A stretch of 64,000 bases of DNA from contig CM043949.1 of NCBI GenBank assembly GCA_014529385.2, positions 113,401,477 through 113,465,476 on the forward strand, in the 5' to 3' direction. Positions 35,245 to 45,597 of the stretch are shown here, piece after piece. The translations under genes were made by a program, and so were the position numbers. Position 1 is the first letter of the stretch. The number at the start of each line of letters is the position of its first letter. The DNA comes from Adiantum capillus-veneris (Eukaryota; Streptophyta; Polypodiopsida; Polypodiales; Pteridaceae). The notes under the pieces are model-generated. The model saw only the letters and a program-made list of their open reading frames with translations. It ran no database searches and had not been told where the DNA came from.

Positions 35245-37981
35245 TCAGTCAACCTTTCCTCCATCTAGGCTGGCTACAATCTTCTTTGATTGTTCCTCTT
35301 TTGTGATGTCGCCTTCGTAAAGAGCGACATACTGCTCCTCCTCTATTCTCTTTTTCGTTTTTATCACTTCAAACTTCATCAAAGAGAAAGGCAGGTTGGG
35401 TTGCATCCACTCTTCATGGAGCACTTTTGTGTCTAGTCCCTGAAGTCTAATGGAGATTAGGAGTCTCCTCTCCCATTCCATTTCCGCCTTGGCACTCTCC
35501 TCTGTTGACTTTTCTATTTGGTCATGGAGCCTTTGTTCTTCTTCTTCAAAGATTCCTGAAGTTGAGGTCACCTCTTGAACTGGGGCTGGATCTTCAATTG
35601 TGGTTGCCTCTCCAGTTTCTGGTAGCTCTATGGCTGCTCCACCTGATTCTTCTTGTGGTGTTTCTGTCTCTCTTCTTTGTTGCTCTTGTAGATCTTGGAG
35701 CTGTTTGCGGAGGGTCTCATTCTCTGTTCTTAGTGTTTGATTTTCTAAAGTGAGCCTCTCCTCTGCTGCCAATGATCCCTCCGCATTGTGCAACCTTTGC
35801 ACTTGCTCTAATCTTAGCTCTCTTTGTAAGCTTCGGACCTGGTCTTCCAGAGCTGGTACAAGAGCTCCCTCTTGTTCGCTTCCTGCTCTGCTAGCTCTAG
35901 GAGTAGTCCCGAGTCTAGTGATTGTTCTTTCTTGGAGCTCGACTCTCTCCCTTAGCTCAATGAGCTCATCTTTAGCCGCCTCCAAGTCATCTTCCATCCG
36001 CTCCCTTGCTTCCTGTGCACTTGTTACTTCTCTTGAAGCCTCGGCTAGCTGGAGTATCAAGCCGTCTCTCTCGTTTTCCGCGTTGTAGAGTGATGCTTTA
36101 TGACTTTCAGATTTAGTCATAGCATTCTCTAATTTCCTCTGCAACTCGGCTTCCCTTTGTTTGGCTGTCTCAATCTCCACTTCCTTTGCCTTGGATCTTT
36201 TTTTGATCTTGCTGAGCAGTTCATGCACCATGTGCATATCTTTTTCATCTTCATCTGTCAACTCTAAAGATTTTTCTGTCACCACCTCCACTGGCTTCGG
36301 CTCTTCTAGTACGTTCTGCTCGTTCAGTTTCTCTTCACTCTCTTTTGTACTCTTTGTTTTTTCCTTCGTCCCTCTCCGATCATCTTGTTTTTGTATGGTG
36401 ATCCCATAAACTGCCTCAAGGGCCTCTTCTTTAGTGTACCCTATCTCTACCAGATCCTCATAATCGTTTTTCTTTTGCTGAATTGGATCTATCTCCTTTT
36501 CCTTGGTCCCGGCCTCCGGCTTTTCCATACCAGCCGTGTCCATCTCTACTGTGGTCTCTTCCACAATGATTTCAGTCTTCTTCCGGCTTGGTACATCAGT
36601 AAAGGAGGGCTGATTGTCCTCAGTTATCTTGGCTTTCCCTTTGTTTGCTTGCCCGTCTTTCTCTTGAGGTTCAGTAGACTCATCCACTTTCTTCTTCCCC
36701 TTGTCGTCATTTTTCAGCTCAGCTTTTAAAAGCTGTACTTCCTCTTCAGTGTATGGCTCGACAGGTTGCTGCTCCAGTATAGCCTCTGACTCCTCATAAG
36801 CTCTAATATATTGATCATATTGATCAACATGTGGCCTGACTGAGCTAGTTCCGACTTTAGTGGGGTCTGACACCCACTTTTCTTCAAAGTCCCCCTTTAG
36901 AGCTCTTTCCGCTCTAAACTGCTCCACCAGTCTTTCCATTCTTGCCGCTTTCTGACTTTTGGTTTGCTTGGGAGCAACCTTCTTCTTTGCTTTCTTCATA
37001 AGCGGCTCATCCACATTCTCTTCAGGTTCTGAAACTATTTCTAGTTTCTTGCGTGCTCTTGTGGACGCCCTCTTGCATACTTTAGGCTGTTCTTCCTCCT
37101 CATCGGCTTCTCTAAGCCACTTATTCTGGGAGGGAACCTTTGGCCATTGATCTCTGGCTCCAATAGCTTCATAAGCTATTCTTGTCAGAACTTCAGCTCC
37201 TCCTATATACTTTGGCTTCTCGTTGTGCATGGCAATTACTTGCTCGTGGATGTGTTGAGCGTAATTCACCTCTTTTGGCTTATTGCTCTTCAATGCCCAT
37301 GTGATGGTAGTTGCAATGGCATCGGGTGGTGTCGTATACTTTTGCGGTCTTTTACTGCAAATATGGAGAAATTGGTTGTACAGTCGGCAAAGGGTTGCCG
37401 CTCTTTGGTCTGCCATATCTCCATAAGTTGCATTCTGTTTCTTAGACCCATAAACCTCTATAGCCTCCCTTCTTTCCCTGACAGAGCTCCCTTTGTTGTG
37501 CAGCTTCAATGCATCTGCAATGAGCTGTGGAGTGATCTGTACCTCTACTTTCTCTCCATCTATTGCTGTCAATGTGGCTTTCCCATCCTTCTGAATGGAG
37601 GTTTCCAACTCATACACTCTTCTTGTATCTACACATGATGGTCTCGAGGTGAAGAATCTGTGCAAGTCTGCCCTTTCCAGGTACCTGCTGATGTTCTCTG
37701 ACCTGCTATAATCCACCAATTCTTGTGGGATCATCGGTATATCCACCGCTTGCCCTTGAGGATCTCTGAAAGTCCCCTGGTAGATCTTTATTCCCTCTTG
37801 TTCCAGTACTGCTTCCTCCACCCAAGTTTTGGTTGGCTTGAGGGTTTCTGCTGGAATGTCAAAGGGTTCTACTTCTGCAAGAGCATCTTTGATTGTCGGT
37901 CTTTTTCTCTTTGTTGCTGATGACTTGGCGGAATCTATGGATCCTGTAACTCCAATTTCAGAAGTTAGCGTCTTTTTAGTA
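35245..37981 (-). CDS. Large coiled-coil accessory ORF between pol and 3' LTR
   Basis: The frame is open from a TAG at 38007-38009 to TGA at 35245, more than 850 codons. The first part (from SENISRYLERADLHRFF, through VEVQITPQLIADALKLHN, to YIGGAEVLTRIAYEAIG) resembles the plant retroelement-associated domain named putative plant transposon protein. An E/K-rich middle with basic KRASTRARKK follows, then a long heptad-rich segment (RTENETLRKQLQDLQEQQRR). No ATG lies between the upstream stop and this domain (the first GTG is at 37821, the first ATG later). On the minus strand TTTCGGCTTTCAG ends at 37982, a plausible splice acceptor. It stands where Athila-type elements carry an env-like ORF, but I see no signal peptide or membrane segment. 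Function unknown. Confidence 0.6.
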
Positions 37982-38009
37982 CTGAAAGCCGAAATGAAGC
38001 TTTTAACTA

Positions 38010-40757
38010 TTCAAATGACTTGAAAATTGAAACATGAGCTATTCAGGGCCTAAGGATGCAGGGTAGGTGAAAAAATATGCAAACTGGGCTCAAAATCATG
38101 CTGGAGACATTATACGCGTATGATGTCTTTTGTGTCAAAATGACTTCATATTGGTTGTGCTTGTAGCTGATAGTGTATACATGAGTATCATATGCTTGCA
38201 TTTGAGTTTGGATACCATTTGGTCAAGTTTTGGCCAGTTTAGTCCAGTTCCGGCTCTTGGCAAAATTTTGAAAGGGATTTGGATTTTATGATCCAAATTG
38301 GATAAAACTTGGTGGTTCACCTTCAAATGGTATGTAGATCACTTCTGTTTGGTGATTGAAGCCCTGAGGTGCCAAAATCACATAGTGAGACATCATACGC
38401 GTATGATGTCTTTTAGTGTAATTTTGGAACAAATTTCTCTATAAGCTTGGATTTGGCTTTAGATAGGCTTATTCAGTGGATTTATGAAGTTTGGATAGAT
38501 TTTGGGCTAAAAATGGCTCTGGAGACATCATACGCGTATGATGTCTTTTTCATCAATTTTTCATGGGATTGGTTCTGTGGACTCCCCATGTACTAGTGAA
38601 GGACTGTCCCTACTCAAATCTTGGTTTGGACTTAAGTATGTTGGATTTGGGCTAAAATAGGCTTTGGATGAAGGATTTTCCCTCAATTGGGCTAATGGGG
38701 TGATCCACTTGACCAAATGGTTCCAAACTTCATATGTAGCATGTATTAGATATATATAATGGATGTATGATGTCAAATGATCAGTTTTGGCTCTGTAAGT
38801 GCAAATAGACATCATACGCGTATGATGTCTTTTGTGTCAAAATGGTGCTTTTTGGTTCCAGATAGCTTGTAGATGTGTTAATCAACAATCCTACAAAGTT
38901 TCAATGAGTTTGGAGTTATTTTGACAAAATTAGGACCAAAAATCAATTTTTATGGCCTACTTTGCGTCTTTTTGGTTTTCCTTGGGTTTTCTAACTCCAA
39001 TTCTCATGATACTTGGTTCATAGGATGTGATTAACATGTGGAATGAGGCTATGCACTCAAATGTTGAAATGGATGTGAAAATCATGCTGTGAGACATCAT
39101 ACGCGTATGATGTCTTTTCTTGAAATGTTGGTCTTTTTGTGCAAAGAATGCTTTGTGCTAGTGCCCTAAGCCCTGATAACTAGTTTTCAACTTAAAAAGT
39201 CATCAGTTTAGCTAAAAAGCCCCCTTATAGGCATTTCAGTCTCCGAAGTCGTCTTTTTGCCTTGGAGTTGAATTTCTTCAACTTTTCTTCTCGAGAGTTG
39301 CATTTCCAGCTCATTGGATATGTTGTGAAGCCACCTATTTGGTTGAACTTGACTTTGGCTCCCCGTTCTCCATCTTTCTCCATTTAGTTGCCCGAAAGCG
39401 TCTTTTTCACCATCGGTAAGTGAATCAGCTTTCTTTTGGGTTTTGCTTGCAAACATAAGTCATCCATGTATATTTGAAGCTGCTTGTGAAGTTTCATGTC
39501 ATTTGGTCGTCAATTTTAGCCGTTATGCCAAAATGACGCTTTGTGTGTCCGCAGCTGAATCGGTTGTTCCGACCTACTTTTGGTGATCCAAACCCGGAGA
39601 TACTCCATGGTTGCATTGCCCTCGATGTTGTTAAGCTTCCTGAGAAGTTTTTGTGTCGTTTCGACAACTTTTTCCTGTTTGCCTCTTGCAGGCTCTGTTG
39701 ACCTAGGGTTTTTCAAGTCGTTCTTTCTCGAGCTTTGAGTGTTAGAAACCCATCTTCTATGTTAGGGTAACCCACCTCTAAGTTCTTGCAAGGTTTGGTT
39801 AGGCGGTTGTGCCCCTACCTAGCGTTCTTCCCCATTCCCCGTCTGCTCTTGTTTCTTGGTTTTGGTCAGTTTTCGCGACAAAAGTTAACGATAAGCATCA
39901 AAAGCTTATGGCAACGAGTCTACCTCTCATGTCTGGTGTCCTCTGAGCTCTCGTAGCAGTCGTTGAAGGCGGTAGAAGGTCGGATGCTCCTGTGTGCTCT
40001 TTGCTCTCTCCAAGAAGGTAATAGTGGAAATGAGCTTGAAAGTGATGTGAAAAATACTTAACTTCGGGCTTCCCGGATCACTTGTTACCAAATTTGACAT
40101 GTGCTCCTATCTCGTCGTGAAATGCACTTTAGGATTTGAAATTTCTCAATTTGGACTCCGTTTGACCTGTTTCTGAGAAATCTGTCCACTTTGCCAAAAT
40201 TCTGTCATTTCGGGCTTTCCGCAACTTTTCCGAATTGTACCAATTTTTACCATGGGTTGCCCTTGTCATTAGGATCATCACCGTCTATTCTTTTCTTTTT
40301 TCCGATCTCATTTCACCTGCTTTTTTATTTTTCTTTTACTTTTATTAAGAAAATCATAAAAAATAAAGGAAAATAGCAAATTGAAGCCAAAAAATTCCAA
40401 ACATACACGATAAATAGCTGGTAACCCTGTGTATATGAATATACACTTATTTGTGATTTCTGGACTTGGATTACCACTTTTTTTCACTTTTTAGCTCCAA
40501 AAACACTCTTATTTAGTGATATTTACACGTCTAGAGACCCAAATTCATCATTTGATCTCTTCTTGTTGCAAAACAAGGTATATAAGGGCATAAATATTAT
40601 CAATATCCGCAATCAAACATAAAAATTGCAAAATCATGTAAACACTGCCCTTGTAATATAATTTTTGTTTTTCTTTGTTTTTGGCGCTTGTAGCTGCTTT
40701 GTAACTCCTGTATACCTGTATACCTCCCCCCCTCCTAGTCTGAGTCCTCCCGGACGA
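38010..40757 (-). other. Non-coding spacer with palindrome array
   Basis: A 2.7-kb stretch between pol and the accessory ORF. It holds five copies of a 24-bp palindrome with core ATCATACGCGTATGAT at 38105-38128, 38388-38411, 38523-38546, 38807-38830 and 39092-39115. Centre spacings are 283, 135, 284 and 285. Copies 1 and 4 are followed by the same TTTGTGTCAAAATG. The rest has short frames without family resemblance. A 23-bp stretch at 39453-39475 is identical to the RT YMDD region at 44504-44526. Confidence 0.85.
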
Positions 40758-42503
40758 CTATGAAGTGTCTGTGGGCAAAGCAATGTAGTTGTTTTGGTCA
40801 TAAGTTCCCAGTGCAATTGTAGAGCGATGATACAACAGTCTTTCCAATAAAGCTGCTCTTTGCTTGATTGAAGGATTGGTGGTCGGGTTTTGGGTTGGTT
40901 TTGGCACTTCGGTAGTAGAATCAGTAGATGGATTCTTCTTTACTTTGTTGTTCTTTTTCACAATCCAAATCTGCTTCCGCTTCACTTGTGCTTGCCACAA
41001 ACTCTTTGCGACCCAAACCTGCTTTGTTCTTTGTGTTGATTTCCTCGACTTGAAATACCTAGGAGTGTTCGTTGATTGTACTGAAGGGAGTTCCTGTTTA
41101 CAAATCTTTGGGATCCAAATTTGCTTGCTATAGCTTTGTGCCGTCATGAACTTCTTTGGAATCCAGATCTGTTTCACTGTCCTTGATTGTCTGGAATCAC
41201 TCTGTTGTCTGGTATTGAAGACTCTGTTTTCCACCTTTGTGTTCTCTGGCACAACCTTTTTTGGTCTCCATACCAACTTTGACTCCGTTTTTTCCCAAGG
41301 TTGAGCTGTTATATTATTGCTTGTCTTCCTTATCCACTGTTGAGAATTCCTCGTCGAAGAGTAATCCGGTTGTAAAGAAACTTTTGGTTGCCATTGCTTC
41401 TTCTTTTTCTCTGGTTGTTGTTTACCTTTGTCTTTGGATTCGTCCTTTGGAGTTGGCTCTGCTCCTTTGGTGAACTTAACTGATTGACTTTCACCTTCGT
41501 ATTTGATAAGCACTGATTTAGAACTCCAGTCAATCATTGCATTGTATTGCTTCTGCCATGGTTGTCGTAGCAATAATGGATGTTGTGTAGCTTGGTCTTC
41601 AACCACGTAAAACATATGAGGATACACATAACGGTTAATCTGTATATGTAAAACTGTGCATCCGACAGTTTTGATTGAATTCTCAGAGTAACTCTTTAAC
41701 TCTTGTTTGGCAGTTTGTAGTTTAGTGTCATTTGTCAATTGTCTATACAAACTGAGTGAAAGTAGGTTAGCTTGAGCTCCTGAATCCAATAGTGCTCTGG
41801 CTTTGATTTGGTTGGTTCCTACTTTGCATTCAATGGTGGGTTCTTCTTTGTCATTATCCATTTCTGTTATACTGACTGCGTTTATTCGTATTGCTCCTTC
41901 ATTGCGCTGTTTCTGACGTAGTAGTCTTCTTTTCTCCATTCTTTCCTTCGCCACGGCTTGCGCTTCCTCCAAAATCATTTTCTTTGTGTGGACACATAGC
42001 TTTTCTTGATGTATTTTGAGAAGCATGTCTTGGGTTAGCGGCAAAAGATACTTTTTCACTCTGCATCCACTAATCCAATTGGGCATTTCTTCTCCGTCTA
42101 ATGTAGCAAGCTTGACGGCTCCGCGTGGTGATAGATCTTTAATCACCAGAGGTCCCATCCCTCGCTTTTTAAGCTTCTTAGCATGTTGTTTCAGAGTGTA
42201 AACTAGGACATAGTCCCCAACCTTAAACTCTTTAGTCTGCACATGCTTATCAAAAAATTCTTTTTGTCGCCTTTTTTGAGCGTAGATAGAAGCCACTGCT
42301 TTTAGGCGAAGCTCATCTAGCTTTTCCAGGTCATCTATTCTATCAGAAAGCTCGTGCCCTGTCCACTCTAGATCCTTAGCCACCCTTAAGGTTGAAATCA
42401 AGAATTCTATTGGTAAGATAGCATTTAGCCCAAAAACCATGTTATATGGGGTCGTTCCTATTGATGTTTTATATGCTACCCTATATGCCCATAATGTTGA
42501 ATG
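40758..42503 (-). pseudogene. Integrase C-terminus fused to a second aspartic protease and W-K repeats
   Basis: It continues the integrase frame after two in-frame TAG codons. From ATG 42440: FGLNAILPIEFL (GPY/F-like region), a basic SH3-like tail to about residue 135, a coiled linker, then at residues 200-305 a retropepsin-like domain with ARALLDSGAQANLLSLSLYR (Asp219-Ser-Gly) and HPLLLRQPWQKQYNAMIDW. Residues 350-500 carry degenerate repeats of K-Q-I-W-I-P-K (KQIWIPKKFM, KQIWIPKICK, KQVWVAKSLW, KQIWIVKKNN). Retropepsins normally precede RT, so a copy after integrase is out of place. This one keeps the catalytic motif that the upstream protease has lost. Confidence 0.75.
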
Positions 42504-42515
42504 CTACTTCTGGTC

Positions 42516-44189
42516 CTAGTCAGTTCTCGACTCAGATACAATCTTCGTAAGGACCGTGCATATGGTTTTGTTTGTTGCTTCAGCTTGTCCGTTTGCTTGT
42601 GGATGATACGGGGCTGATTTCCTATGGATTACCATGAATTCATCTAGAAGGATCTCTATCACTTCATTTATAAAATGTGTGCCTCGATCACTCACAATTT
42701 CTATTGGCAATCCATATCGTACAAAGACGTATTCATATAGAAATTGTGCCGTGGTCCTGGCATCTGCTTTTTGAGTTGCCTTTGCTTCGACCCACTTTGT
42801 TAGATAGTCTGTAGCCACAACGATGTATTGTGCATGAGTCTTATATGCAGGAGGTGAAATGGGTCCGACATAATCAATCCCCCATTTTGCAAAAGCTCTT
42901 GCCCCCATCATTGGTCTAAGCGGCATATCATCTCTTTTAAGTGGTACTTTGGTCCGCTGACAGTCATTGCACCGTTTAACGTATTCCTCAGCGTCCATAT
43001 GTAATGTTGGCCACCATATTCCTGCGGCTAAGACAAGTTTTGCTGTCTTATCACCTGAGAAATGGCCTCCACCTACTCCTCCATGAGCTTGCTCTAGGAT
43101 TATCACATACTCAGACTCTGATGCGCAAATCCTAAGCTGGTTGTCTTTACCTCTCTTATAGAGTTGATCTCCTATTAAAGCGTAATCTCTAGCTTCTGTC
43201 TCTACAGATTTCTGACAAGCTTTTGACGTTCCTTCTGGGAAAGTTCTATTTGTGAGATATTCAACAATATATTGACTCCATTCTAGAGCGATCATTATCT
43301 GATATAATGTCGAATACTCTGTTGGCGGTTTTGATGAACATACAATACATACAGTGACATATTCATGTACGCTTTCTTTCATTCCTGGCCAATAGACTCC
43401 CAATTGTAACAAATTCCTATATGTGTTCCTTCTTGAACAATGAAATGCACATTCCTGAACATGTGCTTCGCGCAGATATATATTATATTCCTCAGGATTG
43501 ATGCATAGTCGTAAAACATGATCATTTCCCAATTGATACAACCTTCCTGCAACCAATTGAAGATTCTTGGATTGCTGAATAGCAATATGTTTCTGGTTGT
43601 ATTCTCTTCTATCGAACTCTCCTCCATAGGTTAATAGGTTAACGACATTTTGAGACCACTTCGGTATCATTTCTATGTTGAACAAGTACGCGTCTGGCAT
43701 GTCGTCATCTACTCCTATAGGGTCTTCTCCATTCGTCAATCGCGAAAGATGATCAGCTCTAAGATGTGTTTTTCCTTTCTTTACTACTACCGTGAAGTCG
43801 AATTCCAGTAAGATAATGAACCATCTCACTATTCTCCCGGTATTGCATGGTTTATTCACTAGGTAGAGCAAGGCTTGGTGATCCGTAAAAAACACAAACT
43901 TGTTGGCTAGAAGATAATGCCGAAATTTCTTCACAGCATATATCATTCCTAATCCCTCTCGCTCTGTTGTGGTGTAATTCTTCTCTGCATTGTTGAGCTG
44001 TCGACTGGCGTAACAGATAGGAAAATCCATGTTTCCTTCTTCTGGCTGAGCCAGAATGCATCCTATTGCATATGCCGAAGCATCTATGTGCACATGGAAT
44101 ATCTTCTCCCAATCTGGTGATTTCAAGACTGGAGCAGTAATGAGTGCCTCTTTCAATTTCTTGAACGATTCCTCACACTCTCTGTCCAT
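42516..44189 (-). pseudogene. RNase H and integrase with duplicated HHCC zinc module
   Basis: A 557-codon frame. RNase H: HIDASAYAIG (Asp36), TTTEREGL (Glu78), FTDHQALL (Asp103). Two zinc modules follow: H243, H250, C281, C284 and H369, H376, C407, C410, each preceded by W-S-Q and LY-x-x-G. The two ~126-residue units are alike throughout. The integrase core has Asp439 (WGIDYVGP), Asp501 (IVSDRGTHF) and Glu537 (NGQAEATN), a D-D(35)-E arrangement. It ends at TAG (42516-42518) with a second TAG at 42504; the same frame then runs on into the C-terminal part. The join to RT upstream needs a frameshift near 44.17 kb. The catalytic residues are intact, the frame is not. Confidence 0.85.
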
Positions 44190-45000
44190 TCAAAGTTCAC
44201 TATTAGCCTGTAAAGTGGTTGGCCTATTATAGCGTACATGTAAATGAATCGTCTATAATATCCGCAATGTCCCATAAAGCTCTGTACTTGTTTCGCATTG
44301 GTTGGTCTAGGCATATCCACTATAACTTTTATCTTCTCTAAATCCGTGGATATTCCGTTTTGTGAGACAATATGTCCCAGAATTCTGCCCTGTCGGACCA
44401 TAAACACACATTTCTCAGGATTGAGACAAATGCGATATGTCCTACATTTCTCAAATACTTTTCTTAGGTGTTCTAGATGCTCATCTCTCAGAAGAGAATG
44501 TACACATAAGTCATCCATGTATATTTCTAGAAACAACCTTAAGTATTCTTTGAAAGCATGCGTCATCAGCCTCTGGAAGGTTGCGGGAGCATTGGTTAGA
44601 CCAAAAGGCATAACCCGATAAGCATAAATTCCCCACTCCGTTGCAAAAGCTGTTTTATGTTGATCTTCCAGTGCTATGGCTAGCTGGTTATATCCTGAAA
44701 AACCATCAAGAAAAGAGTATGCTGTTTTCCCTGATACACGCTCTAGAACATGATCAGTTATCGGCAGGGGATAATTGTCCCTGATTGTTGCAGCATTCAC
44801 TTTCTTTAAGTTGACACACACTCGGAGTTTTCCGTTCTTCTTGGGTACCACCACAATCGGAGATACCCAATCGGTGTGTTCAATCTCGTATATGAATTCA
44901 GCTTCCATTAGCTTATCTATCTCTTCTTTGATTCGCTTAGCAAACGTATCATTATATGTGTATGGTCTCTGTCTACTAGGCTTTGCGTCTTTTTAGTGGG
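44153..45000 (-). pseudogene. Reverse transcriptase of the giant element
   Basis: The frame opens just after a TAA near 44.99 kb; the first ATG is at 44908. RT blocks: DWVSPIVVVPKKNGKLRVCV, NYPLPITDHVLERVSG, SFLDGFSGYNQ, VMPFGLTNAPATFQRLM, and the catalytic YMDDL (residues 130-134 from the ATG), then GHIVSQNGI and YYRRFI. It ends FEWTESVRN followed by a stop, while RNase H continues in another frame. RT copies the element RNA. All visible motifs are canonical, so the breaks are recent. Confidence 0.85.
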
Positions 45001-45595
45001 ATTGTGTGTTGGCATATCGATGGGTCAACTCCCTTTAAGTCCTTATAAGACCATGCAAACACATCCCTATACTCTCTGAGAAGACTCAAAAGTCTCTCTT
45101 CCTCGCCTGGAGACAAATCTGTGGCTATGTACACCGGTCTAGGTGTCTCCCTGGAGCTGCTAAATCAACTTTTTTTGCATCCTCCGGTCCGTCATAAGAT
45201 TCGTTCTCCCTTCTCTCTCGAATAGGTTGGGTTAATACCACCTTCCTATCCTCTATTGTGAATTTCCTATAGTGAGAGGGAACATCCATGTTTTCCTTGA
45301 TTTTGGCGTTTTCGTCCTCTCCACTCTCAAATTCTGTGTCCAAACTTCTTTCAGAGTTTTCTTGAGCTCTCTGTACTTGTTTCTACGTTCTAACTTGGAC
45401 TCCGTGTGTTCTCTGTTGCGCTTGTTCTTTTCTGATTTTTCTGTTTCTGTTTTCGTTCCATTCCTTTGAACTTGATTTCTTGAGCCTCTTTTGTCTTTTC
45501 GTAAGCTCTTTTGATCATTGCCTCTCATTCTTCCAGAAATCTTGTCCTTAACACAATCTTCCGCCTTTACTAGCATTAGGAATTGATTTTTTCCC
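45001..45595 (-). pseudogene. pol linker upstream of RT (broken)
   Basis: Minus-strand wording includes ENMDVPSHYRKFTIEDRKVV and, in a shifted frame, PVYIATDLSPGEEERLLSLL, EYRDVFAWSYKDLKGVDPSI. The latter is the region preceding RT in Athila/Tat-type elements. A K/E/R-rich frame (45576-45253) overlaps. At least two frameshifts separate it from protease and RT. Confidence 0.6.
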
Positions 45596-45597
45596 TC

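Noticed and set aside
35505-38023. Plus-strand frames opposite the accessory ORF and gag
   Set aside because: Antisense shadows of the E/K-rich and coiled-coil coding sequence.
38105-39115. Palindrome array as CRISPR
   Set aside because: The host is a plant, spacers are ~284 or ~135 bp and related to each other, and the units lie inside a retrotransposon.
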